From: Anatilimnocola aggregata
GTDB lineage: Bacteria > Planctomycetota > Planctomycetia > Pirellulales > Pirellulaceae
Assembly: GCF_007747655.1 (NCBI RefSeq)
Contig: NZ_CP036274.1
Location: forward strand, 8,556,001-8,620,000
Direction of reading: 5' to 3'
Length of the DNA stretch: 64,000 nucleotides
The position numbers and the translations under genes are program-made. Each line of letters begins with the position of its first letter. Position 1 is the first letter of the stretch. This document shows, one piece after another, positions 55,928-64,000 of this stretch. The notes beneath the pieces were generated by a model, which worked only from the letters and a program-made list of their open reading frames with translations, did no database searches and was not told the DNA's origin.

Positions 55928-55946
55928 GCTTCTGCAGGTCAGAAGC
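55928..55946 (+). terminator. Stem-loop after the cold-shock gene
   Basis: Perfect 7-bp arms GCTTCTG and CAGAAGC, loop CAGGT, 9 nt after the stop. No T-run follows, so it may mark the mRNA 3' end or stabilise it, not a classical terminator. Confidence 0.45.
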
Positions 55947-56091
55947 TGAATCCAAGTGACACGGTCGAAAACAGAAGTAGCCCGCACACTGAACTGACTC
56001 CCATTCCACGGAAGGAAATGGGGCGGTATCAGGACGCACGACGTTGCGAGCGGGCCCCTCTTGCAGGCACGGTTACCAAAGGCTGGTTTCG

Positions 56092-57138
56092 CTACCAGAA
56101 CGTAGTGTTTCCATGCCACGGAAAGTAGTTGGGTCGATTGCCGCCAAAGCGGAACTCGACGCCGACCATCAGCGAAAAATTGTGCATGGTATCCAGTCGC
56201 GACGTGCCAATCGCAAAGTTGTCGACAGCATCGAAGCGCAGCGAGAACCACGGCGAATAATAGTGCTTCAGGCCGATTCCCAGCGGAATCGTCAGCGCTG
56301 TATCGTCAATCCTCTGTCCCAAGTCATTCTCGAAGCGGAAATTAGCAAAACCTAAGCCCGCGAGAAAATAGGGTCGCCAACGCGAATCGCCCCAGGGATA
56401 ATGGAGCAGCGCGACATCGACGTAATAGTTGCGTCCTTCTTCGGCAATGGGAGCACCGACTCCATTGAACAGTTCCGTGCGGGCAAAGGCATAACGACCT
56501 TCCCAGCCCCAAAAATGATCGAAGTCGTTGCCTAGCCGCAACCCGAGAAACGGCGCATTGTCCTGTTCGACGTGTCCCCCGACGATGCCGTCGTTAAGGA
56601 TGCCCCCCATAAATATGCCCCAGTACCAAGGGCGATTTCGCCAGCTAGTGCCGACCAGCGGTTCGCCCCAGCCTGTGTGCCGAGCGATGTCGTTCGGATC
56701 GTCGTGGGCGAACCAGGCGTCGCGCGGCGGATGACCATGACTGCCATGTCCACCGCCGTGATGTTCGAGCTGATCGTAGGCGGGCGCATCAGCTGGCCAA
56801 CCCTGGGCGGAGTTTTGTTCCAAGAGCAGGCGTTCGCCCGGCGCGGGAACGGGCTGCATTGGCCCGATCTGTGTGGGCGCGAGGCGCGGCTCGGTTGCGG
56901 AATCCGCGAAGGGATTATTGCCGGTTGGCGGGCCGCGCAGCGGCGAGGGTAGCGGCTCGGTGGCTTGAGCTTGTAGCACGCCGGCTGAAGTTGGCAATGC
57001 GCGAAGCGGATTGATCGGACCTCGTCCCACGGCCTGGCGAGCCGGTGTTTGAGAAAATGAAGTAGTCGCCAGCAGCGCACAGCAGCCCAGCACCACGAGG
57101 GTGATCGCGCATTTCGAGCTAGGTTCACAAGAGAACAT
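56092..57138 (-). CDS. Exported protein with outer-membrane beta-barrel domain
   Basis: 348 residues. Signal peptide to about 30 ('TTSFSQ'). A Pro/Ala/Gly-rich and then His-rich middle ('LEHHGGGHGSHGHPPRD') precedes the C-terminal barrel (about 165-348) with amphipathic strands such as 'FLGLRLGNDFDHFWGWEGRY', 'RPYFLAGLGFANFRFENDLG', 'GIGLKHYYSPWFSLRFDA' and the last 'NFSLMVGVEFRFGG'. Function unknown. Confidence 0.75.
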   Translation of the reverse strand: MFSCEPSSKCAITLVVLGCCALLATTSFSQTPARQAVGRGPINPLRALPTSAGVLQAQATEPLPSPLRGPPTGNNPFADSATEPRLAPTQIGPMQPVPAPGERLLLEQNSAQGWPADAPAYDQLEHHGGGHGSHGHPPRDAWFAHDDPNDIARHTGWGEPLVGTSWRNRPWYWGIFMGGILNDGIVGGHVEQDNAPFLGLRLGNDFDHFWGWEGRYAFARTELFNGVGAPIAEEGRNYYVDVALLHYPWGDSRWRPYFLAGLGFANFRFENDLGQRIDDTALTIPLGIGLKHYYSPWFSLRFDAVDNFAIGTSRLDTMHNFSLMVGVEFRFGGNRPNYFPWHGNTTFW

Positions 57139-57274
57139 GAAAAATGACCTGCTGGCAGAATCTGCTGCCGCAATTTCAGGAGGGCGGGATTCTGCGGATG
57201 CTTTGCTACCACGTCAAGAGAGAGTGGGCGGTCAGAGGCATAAACTTTTTGGTCGTCGCTGCTAGCAGATAGCG

Positions 57275-57772
57275 CTACTGCTCGAAGTATTCATCACCAC
57301 AGCCCAGCTGCCGAACAGCTTCGTACATAGCGATGCCAGCGGTCACCGATAAATTCAAGCTACGAACCTGCGGCCGCATGGGAATACGCACCAGCTGATT
57401 GGGAAACTGCTCCATGATCTCTGCCGGTAGGCCACGCGTTTCACAGCCAAAGATCAGCACATCGCCGGCCTGATAGCGCGGCTGTAAATAACTTTGCTTG
57501 GCCGTTTTGGTGAAGAGCCACGTGCGACCGGCGCTGAACGGCTCGTGCAATTCGGTTGCCAGCGTTTGCCAATCAGGGACCACGCGCAGATCGAGCAGCG
57601 ACCAATAATCGAGCCCCGCCCGGCGGACCGCTTTCTCGCTGATATCGAAACCGAGTGGCTCGACCAGCCACAAGCGGCAACCGGTGGCGACGCAGCTGCG
57701 GCCGATGTTGCCTGTGTTGGGCGGGATTTCCGGTTGATACAAAACAATATGCAGCAGGGGAGCAGTGTTCAC
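57275..57772 (-). CDS. trmL: tRNA (cytidine/uridine-34 2'-O)-methyltransferase TrmL
   Basis: 165 residues from GTG 57772 (TTG 57790 also in frame). SPOUT-family methyltransferase acting on the wobble base ribose of leucine tRNAs. All three knot motifs are visible: 'EIPPNTGNIGR', 'FGCETRGLP' and 'RIPMRPQVRSLNLSVTAGIAMYE'. Length matches the family (about 155-165). Convergent with nothing; next gene divergent. Confidence 0.93.
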   Translation of the reverse strand: MNTAPLLHIVLYQPEIPPNTGNIGRSCVATGCRLWLVEPLGFDISEKAVRRAGLDYWSLLDLRVVPDWQTLATELHEPFSAGRTWLFTKTAKQSYLQPRYQAGDVLIFGCETRGLPAEIMEQFPNQLVRIPMRPQVRSLNLSVTAGIAMYEAVRQLGCGDEYFEQ

Positions 57773-57950
57773 GGGATGGCCGGTAAACAAAGGGCTGGGG
57801 AGGAGAGGCCGCTACGCGACGCTCGCTCATTGTACCTGACGGCTGCATTCGCTCACTGGCTCTTGTGGCCGACTCGCAGTTGGTGTTTATTGCGGGTGCA
57901 AAAATCACATTCCTACGGTCCATTTCCTTTCTAACGAATCATCTTCTTCC

Positions 57951-59180
57951 ATGACTCAGACTGCCGTCCCACAGTATCCGGCTGCCTTGGAATTCGCCGA
58001 GAAGCAAGTCGCTGCCTTGACCTATCAACACCCTGATTTCTTTCCGATTTACACGGTGGGTGGCAAGTGGCACCACGGGGGCGAACTCTGGACCGATTGG
58101 ACGGGCGGTTTTCTCGCCGGCATGATGTGGCAGTTCCACCTGCGCGAACGTAACGAACGCAAAGTTCGTGGGCTGAGTGACGACGCCTTGAAATCGTCCG
58201 CCTGGCGCAAGCGGGCCGAACACTATTCCCAGTTGCTTGAACATCGTCAGCACGATCGCGACGTCCACGACCTGGGCTTCATTTTCCTGAGCACCTATTT
58301 GCCCTGGTACGAAATCACCGGCGAGAAACAGTTGCACGACGTGCTGATTCAAGCTGGTCGTACGCTGGCGATGCGGTTCATGGAGAAGGGGCAATACCTG
58401 CGCTCGTTCGTTGCGCCGGAGTCGCTGTTCATCGACATCATGATGAACGTGCCCATCATTTTTTATGCAGCCATTGAGACCGGCGATCGCGACCTCGCGC
58501 GGATTGCCACGGCCCACTGCCGCACGACGGAGCAGACGCTGGTTCGCCCCGACGGCTCGACCGCTCACGAAGGGCTGTTTGACCTGAGCACCGGCAAGTT
58601 CCTCAAACAGACAACGCATCAAGGCCTGCGCGATGACAGTGCTTGGGCCCGCGGCCTGGCGTGGTCGCTGTACGGCTACAGCAAGTGCTATGCACTCACC
58701 GGCAATCAGGAGTTCCTTGAAATCGCCGAGAAGAACGCCGACTATTGGATTTCGCACCTCCCCGAGGACCGCATTCCCCTGTGGGATTTCGATGCGAACC
58801 CCAACGAACCGGCGCCGTTTGGCAATCAAAAGGAATCGAGCGCTGCTGCCATCGCGGCGAGTGGCTTGCTGGACCTGGCGCGCCAAACACAAGATGACGA
58901 GCGCGCAGAGCAATACGAAGCGGTTGCGTTGGCCACGCTCGATTCGCTCTGCCAACCCAAGTATTTGGCTCGCGAAACACCGGGCTGGGAAGGGATCCTT
59001 AAAGAGGGTGTTTATCACACGTCGAAGAACCTGGGGGTCAACGAATCGGTGATGTGGGGCGAGTACTTCTTTGTGGAAGCGCTGACGAAAGTCGTCTGCA
59101 GTCAATTCGATCGCGTCTCTGCCGAGACACTCGAACGCAACAGCGAGCGGTACGCAGCGTTTGGGCTCGATAAGAAATAG
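57951..59180 (+). CDS. GH88-family unsaturated glucuronyl hydrolase
   Basis: 409 residues. An (alpha/alpha)6-barrel enzyme hydrolysing the vinyl-ether of unsaturated glucuronyl oligosaccharides released by polysaccharide lyases. Catalytic aspartates are placed at Asp107 ('DVHDLGFIFLSTYL') and Asp162 ('SLFIDIMMNV'), with further family segments 'ELWTDWTGGFLAGMMW', 'QGLRDDSAWARGLAWSLYGY' and 'ESSAAAIAASGLLDLAR'. No signal peptide is evident, so it would act in the cytoplasm after oligosaccharide uptake. No polysaccharide lyase lies next to it. Confidence 0.9.
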   Translation: MTQTAVPQYPAALEFAEKQVAALTYQHPDFFPIYTVGGKWHHGGELWTDWTGGFLAGMMWQFHLRERNERKVRGLSDDALKSSAWRKRAEHYSQLLEHRQHDRDVHDLGFIFLSTYLPWYEITGEKQLHDVLIQAGRTLAMRFMEKGQYLRSFVAPESLFIDIMMNVPIIFYAAIETGDRDLARIATAHCRTTEQTLVRPDGSTAHEGLFDLSTGKFLKQTTHQGLRDDSAWARGLAWSLYGYSKCYALTGNQEFLEIAEKNADYWISHLPEDRIPLWDFDANPNEPAPFGNQKESSAAAIAASGLLDLARQTQDDERAEQYEAVALATLDSLCQPKYLARETPGWEGILKEGVYHTSKNLGVNESVMWGEYFFVEALTKVVCSQFDRVSAETLERNSERYAAFGLDKK

Positions 59181-59389
59181 TTGTCCGGCACTGAAGTCGA
59201 GCACTCGCCGGCGGGTCGATACACTATCCACTTCCCCTGCCAGCGAACTACAATTGTGGCTCGGCACCTTTACCTTCGGACCTGCGAACTCTCTCGGCGC
59301 TGGCGGTTGGATGTGGTTGTGCTGCTGCCGAGAGCACTGGCAGCGAGGCCATTGGTGTGACAATCGTCCTTTTCCTTTGCGCCGCGATT

Positions 59390-60490
59390 ATGAGCACAGC
59401 ACCTCCCAAAATTAGCCAGTTGCGAGCGTCGATTCCTGAGACGTTTCGCCTGCGGTCGACGCTCAAAGGCGTTTCGCTCTTTTTGCTCACCGGCACGCTA
59501 TACGTTCTCACGTTTATTGCTTGCCTGGCGGAACCACATCCCGGCCTTCAGTTTGCCTGGGGGTTCGCAAATTCGGTTTGCATCTCGGTTCTCTTTATCA
59601 TTGGTCACGATGCTTGCCACGGCAGCTTGACCCCGTCCAACTTCCTCAACCAGGTTCTTGGCCGGCTCGCCTTTTTGCCTTCCTGGCATCCCTTCACCAG
59701 TTGGCACCTGGCCCACAATCAGTTGCATCATTGCTTTACCAACCTGCGCACCAAAGACTACGTGTGGGTTCCCCTGTCCAAAGCCGAGTACGACGCCTTG
59801 CCGGCCTACCGCCGTGCGTTGGAAAGGCACTATCGCACACTAGCGGGCGTGGGCAGCTATTACCTGATTGAAATTTGGTACCGGCACTTGATGTTTCCCC
59901 GCTCATCCGATCATCAAGTGCTGCCGCGGTTCACCTCGCTCTTCGACCGCGGGATTGTGGCCGTGTTTGCCCTGGGCCAAATCGCGATTGCCGCGGCAGT
60001 GGGCTGGCCGTCGACAGGTCAAATGCTCATCAACGTTGCGCTCGCCGTGATTGTGCCGCAACTGCTCTGGAATTGGTTCATGGGACTGGTGATTTTGCTG
60101 CACCACACGCACCCCAAGGTCCGCTGGTACGACGACCCCGAAGAGTGGTCGTTTTATGCTGGCCAGGTGCAGGGAACTGTGCACGTAAAGTTCCCTTGGC
60201 CGCTGGGGCCGATGTTACATCACATCATGGAGCACACGGCCCATCACATCGACCCGCGCGTGCCGCTGTACAACCTGCCCGCTGCCCAATTGGCCGTGGA
60301 GCAGTCGTATGCAGAAGATGTAATCGTCTCGCCATTCAAGATTCGCCAACTGCTCGGCATTTTGCGGCAGTGCAAACTGTACGACTATCGCCGCCAATGC
60401 TGGCTGGCTTTCGATGGCACTCCTACGACCGAGCCCGCGGCAGAGCTTGTTCGGTCGCAAATGTCTTGCGAAACGGCGAAGCTGAGTTAG
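59390..60490 (+). CDS. Membrane fatty acid desaturase-family protein
   Basis: 366 residues from ATG 59390 (GTG 59357 adds 11 residues). The three diiron histidine boxes are visible: HDACH (73-77), HNQLHH (109-114) and HTAHH (282-286). Membrane pairs lie at about 26-70 and 180-225. Similar to acyl-lipid desaturase/hydroxylase-type proteins; regiospecificity cannot be read from sequence. Likely changes membrane lipid unsaturation. Confidence 0.88.
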   Translation: MSTAPPKISQLRASIPETFRLRSTLKGVSLFLLTGTLYVLTFIACLAEPHPGLQFAWGFANSVCISVLFIIGHDACHGSLTPSNFLNQVLGRLAFLPSWHPFTSWHLAHNQLHHCFTNLRTKDYVWVPLSKAEYDALPAYRRALERHYRTLAGVGSYYLIEIWYRHLMFPRSSDHQVLPRFTSLFDRGIVAVFALGQIAIAAAVGWPSTGQMLINVALAVIVPQLLWNWFMGLVILLHHTHPKVRWYDDPEEWSFYAGQVQGTVHVKFPWPLGPMLHHIMEHTAHHIDPRVPLYNLPAAQLAVEQSYAEDVIVSPFKIRQLLGILRQCKLYDYRRQCWLAFDGTPTTEPAAELVRSQMSCETAKLS

Positions 60491-60595
60491 TTGCCAAAAA
60501 AGGCGTTGCCTGCGACCCCCATTTCGCCGATGATATAAACGTCCGTCGATATTCCCTCGATAGCCCCCACCGCATTCATTGCAAGAGCCCGCCCT

Positions 60596-61942
60596 ATGCT
60601 GACCCTCCTTGGCCAACAGCGGCGATTATGCGACGGTTTGCCCCGCCGCGACTTTTTGAAGATTGGCTCGCTCGGCCTTGGTGGTTTGGCGCTACCGCAG
60701 ATGTTGCAGGCCGAGGCCGCTGCTGGCGTTGGTCGTTCGCACAAGTCGGTGATCATGATCTATCTGTCGGGTGGGCCGCCCCATCAAGACATGTTTGATC
60801 TCAAGCCCGATGCGCCCGTCGAAGTGCGCGGCGAGTTTCAGCCCATCAGTACGAACGTGCCGGGCATTCAGATTTGCGAACACATGCCGCGGATCGCGGC
60901 GATGATGGACAAGTTCGTTGCCATTCGCTCGCTGGTCGGCGCTCAGGGTGGGCACAGCTCGATTCAATGCGCGACGGGTCATGCTCCCCAAGGTGCGCCG
61001 CGAGGTGGTTGGCCTTCGATTGGAGCTGTGGTCTCGAAGGTGCAAGGCCCGCTCAACCCGACGATTCCGCCAGCGGTCGACGTCTCGCAGAAGATGGCGC
61101 ACGACCCGTACAACATTCCCGGGCCCGGGTTCCTCGGTCTCGCTCATACGCCGTTTCGTCCCGATAACGAAACGCTGGCGAACATGAGTCTGCACCAAGA
61201 CGTAACCATGGATCGGCTCGGCGATCGCAAGAATCTGCTCCTAGGTCTCGATCGTTTGCGACAACAGGCTGCAGCTGCCGACCAGCGCGGGCTCGATCCC
61301 TTTGTAGAACAAGCGATGGGCGTGCTGACGTCGAACTCGCTGATGCAGGCACTCGATCTGACTCGCGAAGATCCCAAGATTCGCGCCCGCTACGGCGAAG
61401 ACGATCTGAATGCACTCGGCCCGGCACTAGGACGTTTGGGCTATGGTGCGCTGATGTCGCGGTTCCTTACCGCGCGCCGATTGGTCGAAGCTGGCGCAAG
61501 ATTGGTGACTTGCTCCTTCGCCGACTTCGATTGGCACGGCAAGAATTTTGACCATGGGCGGAAGGTGCTGCCGCTGCTCGATCAAGGCGTCTCTGCCCTC
61601 GTGCAAGACTTGCACGAACGGGGCCTCGATCGCGATGTGACCGTCATCGTCTGGGGCGAATTCGGCCGCACACCCAAGATCAACGACAAAGGTGGCCGCG
61701 ATCACTGGCCCGGCGTGGCCTGTGCCCTGCTGGCCGGTGGCGGCCTCCGAACTGGCCAGGTCATCGGTTCGACCGATGCCACCGCGTCCGAAGCTGTCGA
61801 TCGGCCGGTTCAGTTCCAGGAAGTCTTCGCCACGCTCTATCACAATCTGGGCATCAATCTCGATGCCACGACCATGACCGACCTCTCCGGCCGGCCCCAA
61901 TACCTGGTCGATCATACCGCTCCGCTGCGCGAGTTGATCTAA
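60596..61942 (+). CDS. DUF1501 Tat-exported protein
   Basis: 448 residues. Twin-arginine signal 'LPRRDFLKIGSLGLGGLALP'. DUF1501 signatures: 'VIMIYLSGGPPHQDMFDLKP', 'IRSLVGAQGGHSSIQCATGH', 'SFADFDWHGKNFDHGRKVLP' and 'VTVIVWGEFGRTPKIND'. Unlike the DUF1501 gene at 48.1 kb, no DUF1549/DUF1553 partner is adjacent in this window. Role outside the cytoplasm, function unknown. Confidence 0.92.
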   Translation: MLTLLGQQRRLCDGLPRRDFLKIGSLGLGGLALPQMLQAEAAAGVGRSHKSVIMIYLSGGPPHQDMFDLKPDAPVEVRGEFQPISTNVPGIQICEHMPRIAAMMDKFVAIRSLVGAQGGHSSIQCATGHAPQGAPRGGWPSIGAVVSKVQGPLNPTIPPAVDVSQKMAHDPYNIPGPGFLGLAHTPFRPDNETLANMSLHQDVTMDRLGDRKNLLLGLDRLRQQAAAADQRGLDPFVEQAMGVLTSNSLMQALDLTREDPKIRARYGEDDLNALGPALGRLGYGALMSRFLTARRLVEAGARLVTCSFADFDWHGKNFDHGRKVLPLLDQGVSALVQDLHERGLDRDVTVIVWGEFGRTPKINDKGGRDHWPGVACALLAGGGLRTGQVIGSTDATASEAVDRPVQFQEVFATLYHNLGINLDATTMTDLSGRPQYLVDHTAPLRELI

Positions 61943-61995
61943 CTCTCGGCACTCAACCCAGCAGCCGAAATCGCACCTGCGATTTCCACCTAAAC

Positions 61996-62087
61996 GTCCA
62001 ACTTCCGCACCATTGTTGGACACCAACCTGCAGCCAAACCCGAGAGTTACGCACACCACTGTCCAACTATCGACCCCATTGTTGGAC
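61996..62087 (+). repeat. 92-bp paired-palindrome element, copy 2 (upstream of transposase)
   Basis: Palindrome 1 has arms GTCCAAC/GTTGGAC (61996-62021). A 39-nt spacer contains CAGCCAAACCCGAGAGTT (62022-62060). Palindrome 2 has arms GTCCAAC/GTTGGAC (62061-62087). Total length and orientation relative to the gene match copy 1 at 30144-30235; the spacers agree at 32 of 39 positions. Confidence 0.85.
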
Positions 62088-62094
62088 GGAATGT

Positions 62095-62146
62095 TATACT
62101 TGACAAACCCACGGCGGATCGGTAAGATTCAGGCACACAAAGGAAA
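62095..62146 (+). promoter_or_regulatory. Candidate -10 and ribosome site for the transposase
   Basis: TATACT at 62095-62100 resembles a -10 hexamer; no convincing -35 was found, and palindrome 2 ends 7 nt upstream. AAGGAAA at 62140-62146 is a suitable ribosome-binding site for ATG 62153. Confidence 0.4.
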
Positions 62147-62152
62147 CTTGCG

Positions 62153-63154
62153 ATGCCTGCCAAACTGCCGAAGACAAACACCGACGCTGATCTTAACGCC
62201 ATGAGCATGGCCGCCATCTTCGCAGATGAAGACAAAGCCCGCGAATTCATGGAAGCCAAGCGCTGGCCGAATGGTCCGGTTTGCCCACACTGCGGTAGCG
62301 AGAAAGCCTACCGTCTGACACCCAAGGCCGGATCGAAGAAGCCCGTTCGCAAGGGTGTCTGCAAGTGCAACAAGTGCCGCAAGCAGTTCACGGTGAAAGT
62401 CGGCACCATCTTTGAAGACAGCAAACTGCCGATTAGGTTCTGGCTGTTCGCTATCCACTTGATGACTTCCAGCAAGAAGGGCGTCAGCAGTCACCAACTT
62501 GCCCGCGAGCTTGGAATCACCGTCAAGTCGGCTTGGTTTATGACCCACCGCATCCGCGAGAGCATGAAGCTGGACCCAATGGCTGGGATGCTCAAGGGCG
62601 AAGTTGAGGCAGACGAGTGTTATGTCGGCGGTAAACCGCGTCGCGGTGGTCCGAAGGGCAAGCCTGGTCGTGGCACCAGCAAGAAGCCGGTTCTAGTGCT
62701 GGTTGAACGCAAGGGTGCTGCGGTTGCCACACCGATCAAGAACGTCACCAGCAAGAGACTTCGCCGCGCAATGGAAGCCGTAATCGCCAGCGAAGCAACC
62801 TTGATGACTGACGAAAGCCCGCTCTACACATCGACCGGGAAACTGTTCAAGGGACACCACACCACGAACCACCGCAGTGGCGAATACGCTCGCCGCGAGA
62901 ACGATCTACGCATCCACAGCAACACCGCTGAATCATTCTTTAGTTTGTTGAAGCGTGGTCACTACGGCACGTTCCACCAACTCAGCGAAACCCACCTGCA
63001 ACGATATTGCGTTGAATTCGCATTTCGCTGGACCCACATGAAGCTGACCGATGGCCAGCGGATGGTGAAGGCGATTCAGGCCGCTGGTGGCAAGCGGTTG
63101 ATGTACAAGCAACCAAAGGATCGCAAGCCTGGAACTGGTCTGGTGGGTGAATAA
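62153..63154 (+). mobile_element. IS1595-family (ISXO2-like) transposase
   Basis: 333 residues, full length. An N-terminal zinc-ribbon has Cys44/Cys47 ('PVCPHCGSEKAYRL') and Cys72/Cys75 ('CKCNKCRKQFTV'), then 'VKVGTIFEDSKLPIRFWLFA', an HTH-like region and the ISXO2 catalytic domain: Asp154 ('VEADECYVGG'), Asp220 ('TLMTDESPLY') and Asn257/Glu260 ('HSNTAESFFSLLKRGHYG'). The reading frame looks intact, so activity is possible. I found no clear terminal inverted repeats or target duplication; the paired palindromes upstream may be its left end or its operator. Confidence 0.9.
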
Positions 63155-63327
63155 TCGCCACAACTGGTTGTGGCAGCACCGAGTGTCCAGACAAAATGCA
63201 TGGGCAAGCTGCCCCGCAATTGACATTGTGCCAGTACTTACCGATACTTCAGACAGAGCGTCACTTTTTGCCGAAAACCGTGATGATGTCACGGAAACCC
63301 CTTTGCGGGTCGCATTCTTAACCGAAT

Positions 63328-63353
63328 GCCTAGGCAACTAGGGCGCTTTTTTT
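63328..63353 (+). terminator. Rho-independent-like terminator
   Basis: GCCTAG, loop GCAA and CTAGGGC form a stem with one bulged base, followed by GC and a run of seven T. It lies about 175 nt after the transposase stop on the same strand. Confidence 0.6.
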
Positions 63354-63394
63354 ATTGGAAACAGAAACGGCCATATCCCAAAATGCCGTGAGCC

Positions 63395-64000
63395 CTACGG
63401 CGTCTTTTGCTTCAGCGAAGTTAGCTTGTTAATCATCGCAATATGCGATGCTAGAGTTACCTTTGCTTGCTTTGCACCAGCCACCAAGTGACGGTCGTTT
63501 TGGTGGTATCCAACTGCTCCCATCAGGACATCGGCCATCTGAATCAGTTCGCTTTCGTGTGACCTTACAGGCTCCACCGTAGAAACGATGTCAACTGACC
63601 GGTTGAACCTCTTTCGCACTCCACGATTCAGGATATTGCGAAACTCTTCAAGTGAATGCTTTGACTGCCGCTGGTCAAAAAACACCTGAATTCTGTCTTC
63701 GTTATTGGCGGCGTATACAGCAAAGGAGTGCAGCAGGAACTGGTAGTAGAGCTTATAGAATCCGGTCTCTTTGCTTCCATCATGATAGGTGTCGTAGTCG
63801 ATTTGCGTGGTATCAAATACGACAGATCGAAAGTGGAGCAGGTCGCGCCGGCACACTCGGAAAAACTCATTAACGTATTCGGCGTATTCGCCGATCTTCT
63901 GGTTGGAGACTTTCGTCCACTTCATTTCTGCGTGCATCGAGTGAAGATCGCGATAAGCAGCAATGCTCTCGGTGAACTTCAGTTCACACTCTGGGCTCGT
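63395..64000 (-). CDS. DUF3800-family protein, 5' part beyond window
   Basis: Reads from the window edge to 63395 with no stop; the first internal ATG is at 63937, but the frame continues upstream as 'TSPECELKFTESIAAYRDLHS'. About 201 residues are visible. 'HAEMKWTKVSNQKIGEYAEYVNEFF', 'VFFDQRQSKHS' and 'PVRSHESELIQMADVLMGAV' match DUF3800, an RNase H-like-fold family of unknown function often found in mobile and defence-associated regions. The N-terminal 'DESG' motif should be outside the window. Confidence 0.78.
   Translation of the reverse strand, partial: TSPECELKFTESIAAYRDLHSMHAEMKWTKVSNQKIGEYAEYVNEFFRVCRRDLLHFRSVVFDTTQIDYDTYHDGSKETGFYKLYYQFLLHSFAVYAANNEDRIQVFFDQRQSKHSLEEFRNILNRGVRKRFNRSVDIVSTVEPVRSHESELIQMADVLMGAVGYHQNDRHLVAGAKQAKVTLASHIAMINKLTSLKQKTP

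Noticed and set aside
57939-59363. 474-codon minus-strand frame covering the whole GH88 gene
   Set aside because: The plus-strand protein has clear catalytic motifs; the antisense translation has none and is biased as expected of a shadow frame.
1-64000. tRNA, rRNA, CRISPR and riboswitch signals
   Set aside because: By eye I found no T-arm-like motifs with a complementary acceptor stem, no rRNA-like segments and no recognised riboswitch; short RNAs cannot be excluded without covariance-model searches.

Overview
The window is about 57% GC, densely coded chromosome that I read as a planctomycete, most likely of the Pirellulales type. The evidence is the protein content: DUF1549/DUF1553 cytochrome-like and DUF1501 Tat-exported proteins, a giant secreted protein with an N-terminal 'FEPLEARRVM' (LEPR-XLL type) sorting motif, RDD proteins with an 'NPYASP' start, TadE/TadG-like proteins and many secreted carbohydrate-active or beta-helix proteins. 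No rRNA, tRNA or CRISPR array was seen.

Region 1 (1-17.2 kb) is a long respiratory operon. It starts with the 3' part of a multihaem cytochrome c, two tandem cupredoxin-like proteins (the second a lipoprotein) and a dihaem cytochrome c lipoprotein. A full haem-copper oxidase set follows: coxB, coxA (A2-type, YSHPAVY), haem A synthase, haem O synthase, an unusual coxC with a coiled-coil insertion of about 250 residues, coxD, a SCO copper chaperone, a DUF420 protein and a small CPTC membrane protein. A convergent DUF983 gene and a 63-aa membrane protein lead to a PQQ-propeller protein. The gene order gives electron carriers, then oxidase, then haem and copper maturation factors.

Region 2 (17.5-24.6 kb) is a partial tad (Flp-type pilus) locus: CpaE-like, TadA/CpaF ATPase, TadB, TadC, two TadE-like pseudopilins and a TadG-like protein. 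Pilin, prepilin peptidase, secretin and CpaB are not in the window. It ends at a double perfect hairpin shared with a convergent beta-helix gene.

Region 3 (27.4-32 kb) is an accessory patch. It holds three copies of a CACTGGCA/TGCCAGTG palindrome, an 83-bp direct repeat flanking a DUF4304 gene and an orphan, a small immunity-like protein, an RDD membrane protein, a lipoprotein and a truncated transposase. A 92-bp paired-palindrome element in this patch recurs upstream of the IS1595-type transposase at 62 kb.

Region 4 (32.2-42.5 kb) is one 3455-residue secreted mosaic protein ending in RTX-type repeats. Region 5 (42.8-61.9 kb) is mostly ordinary planctomycete chromosome: a ceramidase-like protein, a DUF1549/DUF1553 + DUF1501 pair, a clan GH-A glycosidase, a DEAD-box helicase, an alpha/beta hydrolase, a small basic protein, a cold-shock protein, an outer-membrane barrel, TrmL, GH88, a fatty acid desaturase and another DUF1501 protein. 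Region 6 (62-64 kb) holds the IS1595-like transposase and a DUF3800 gene running off the end.
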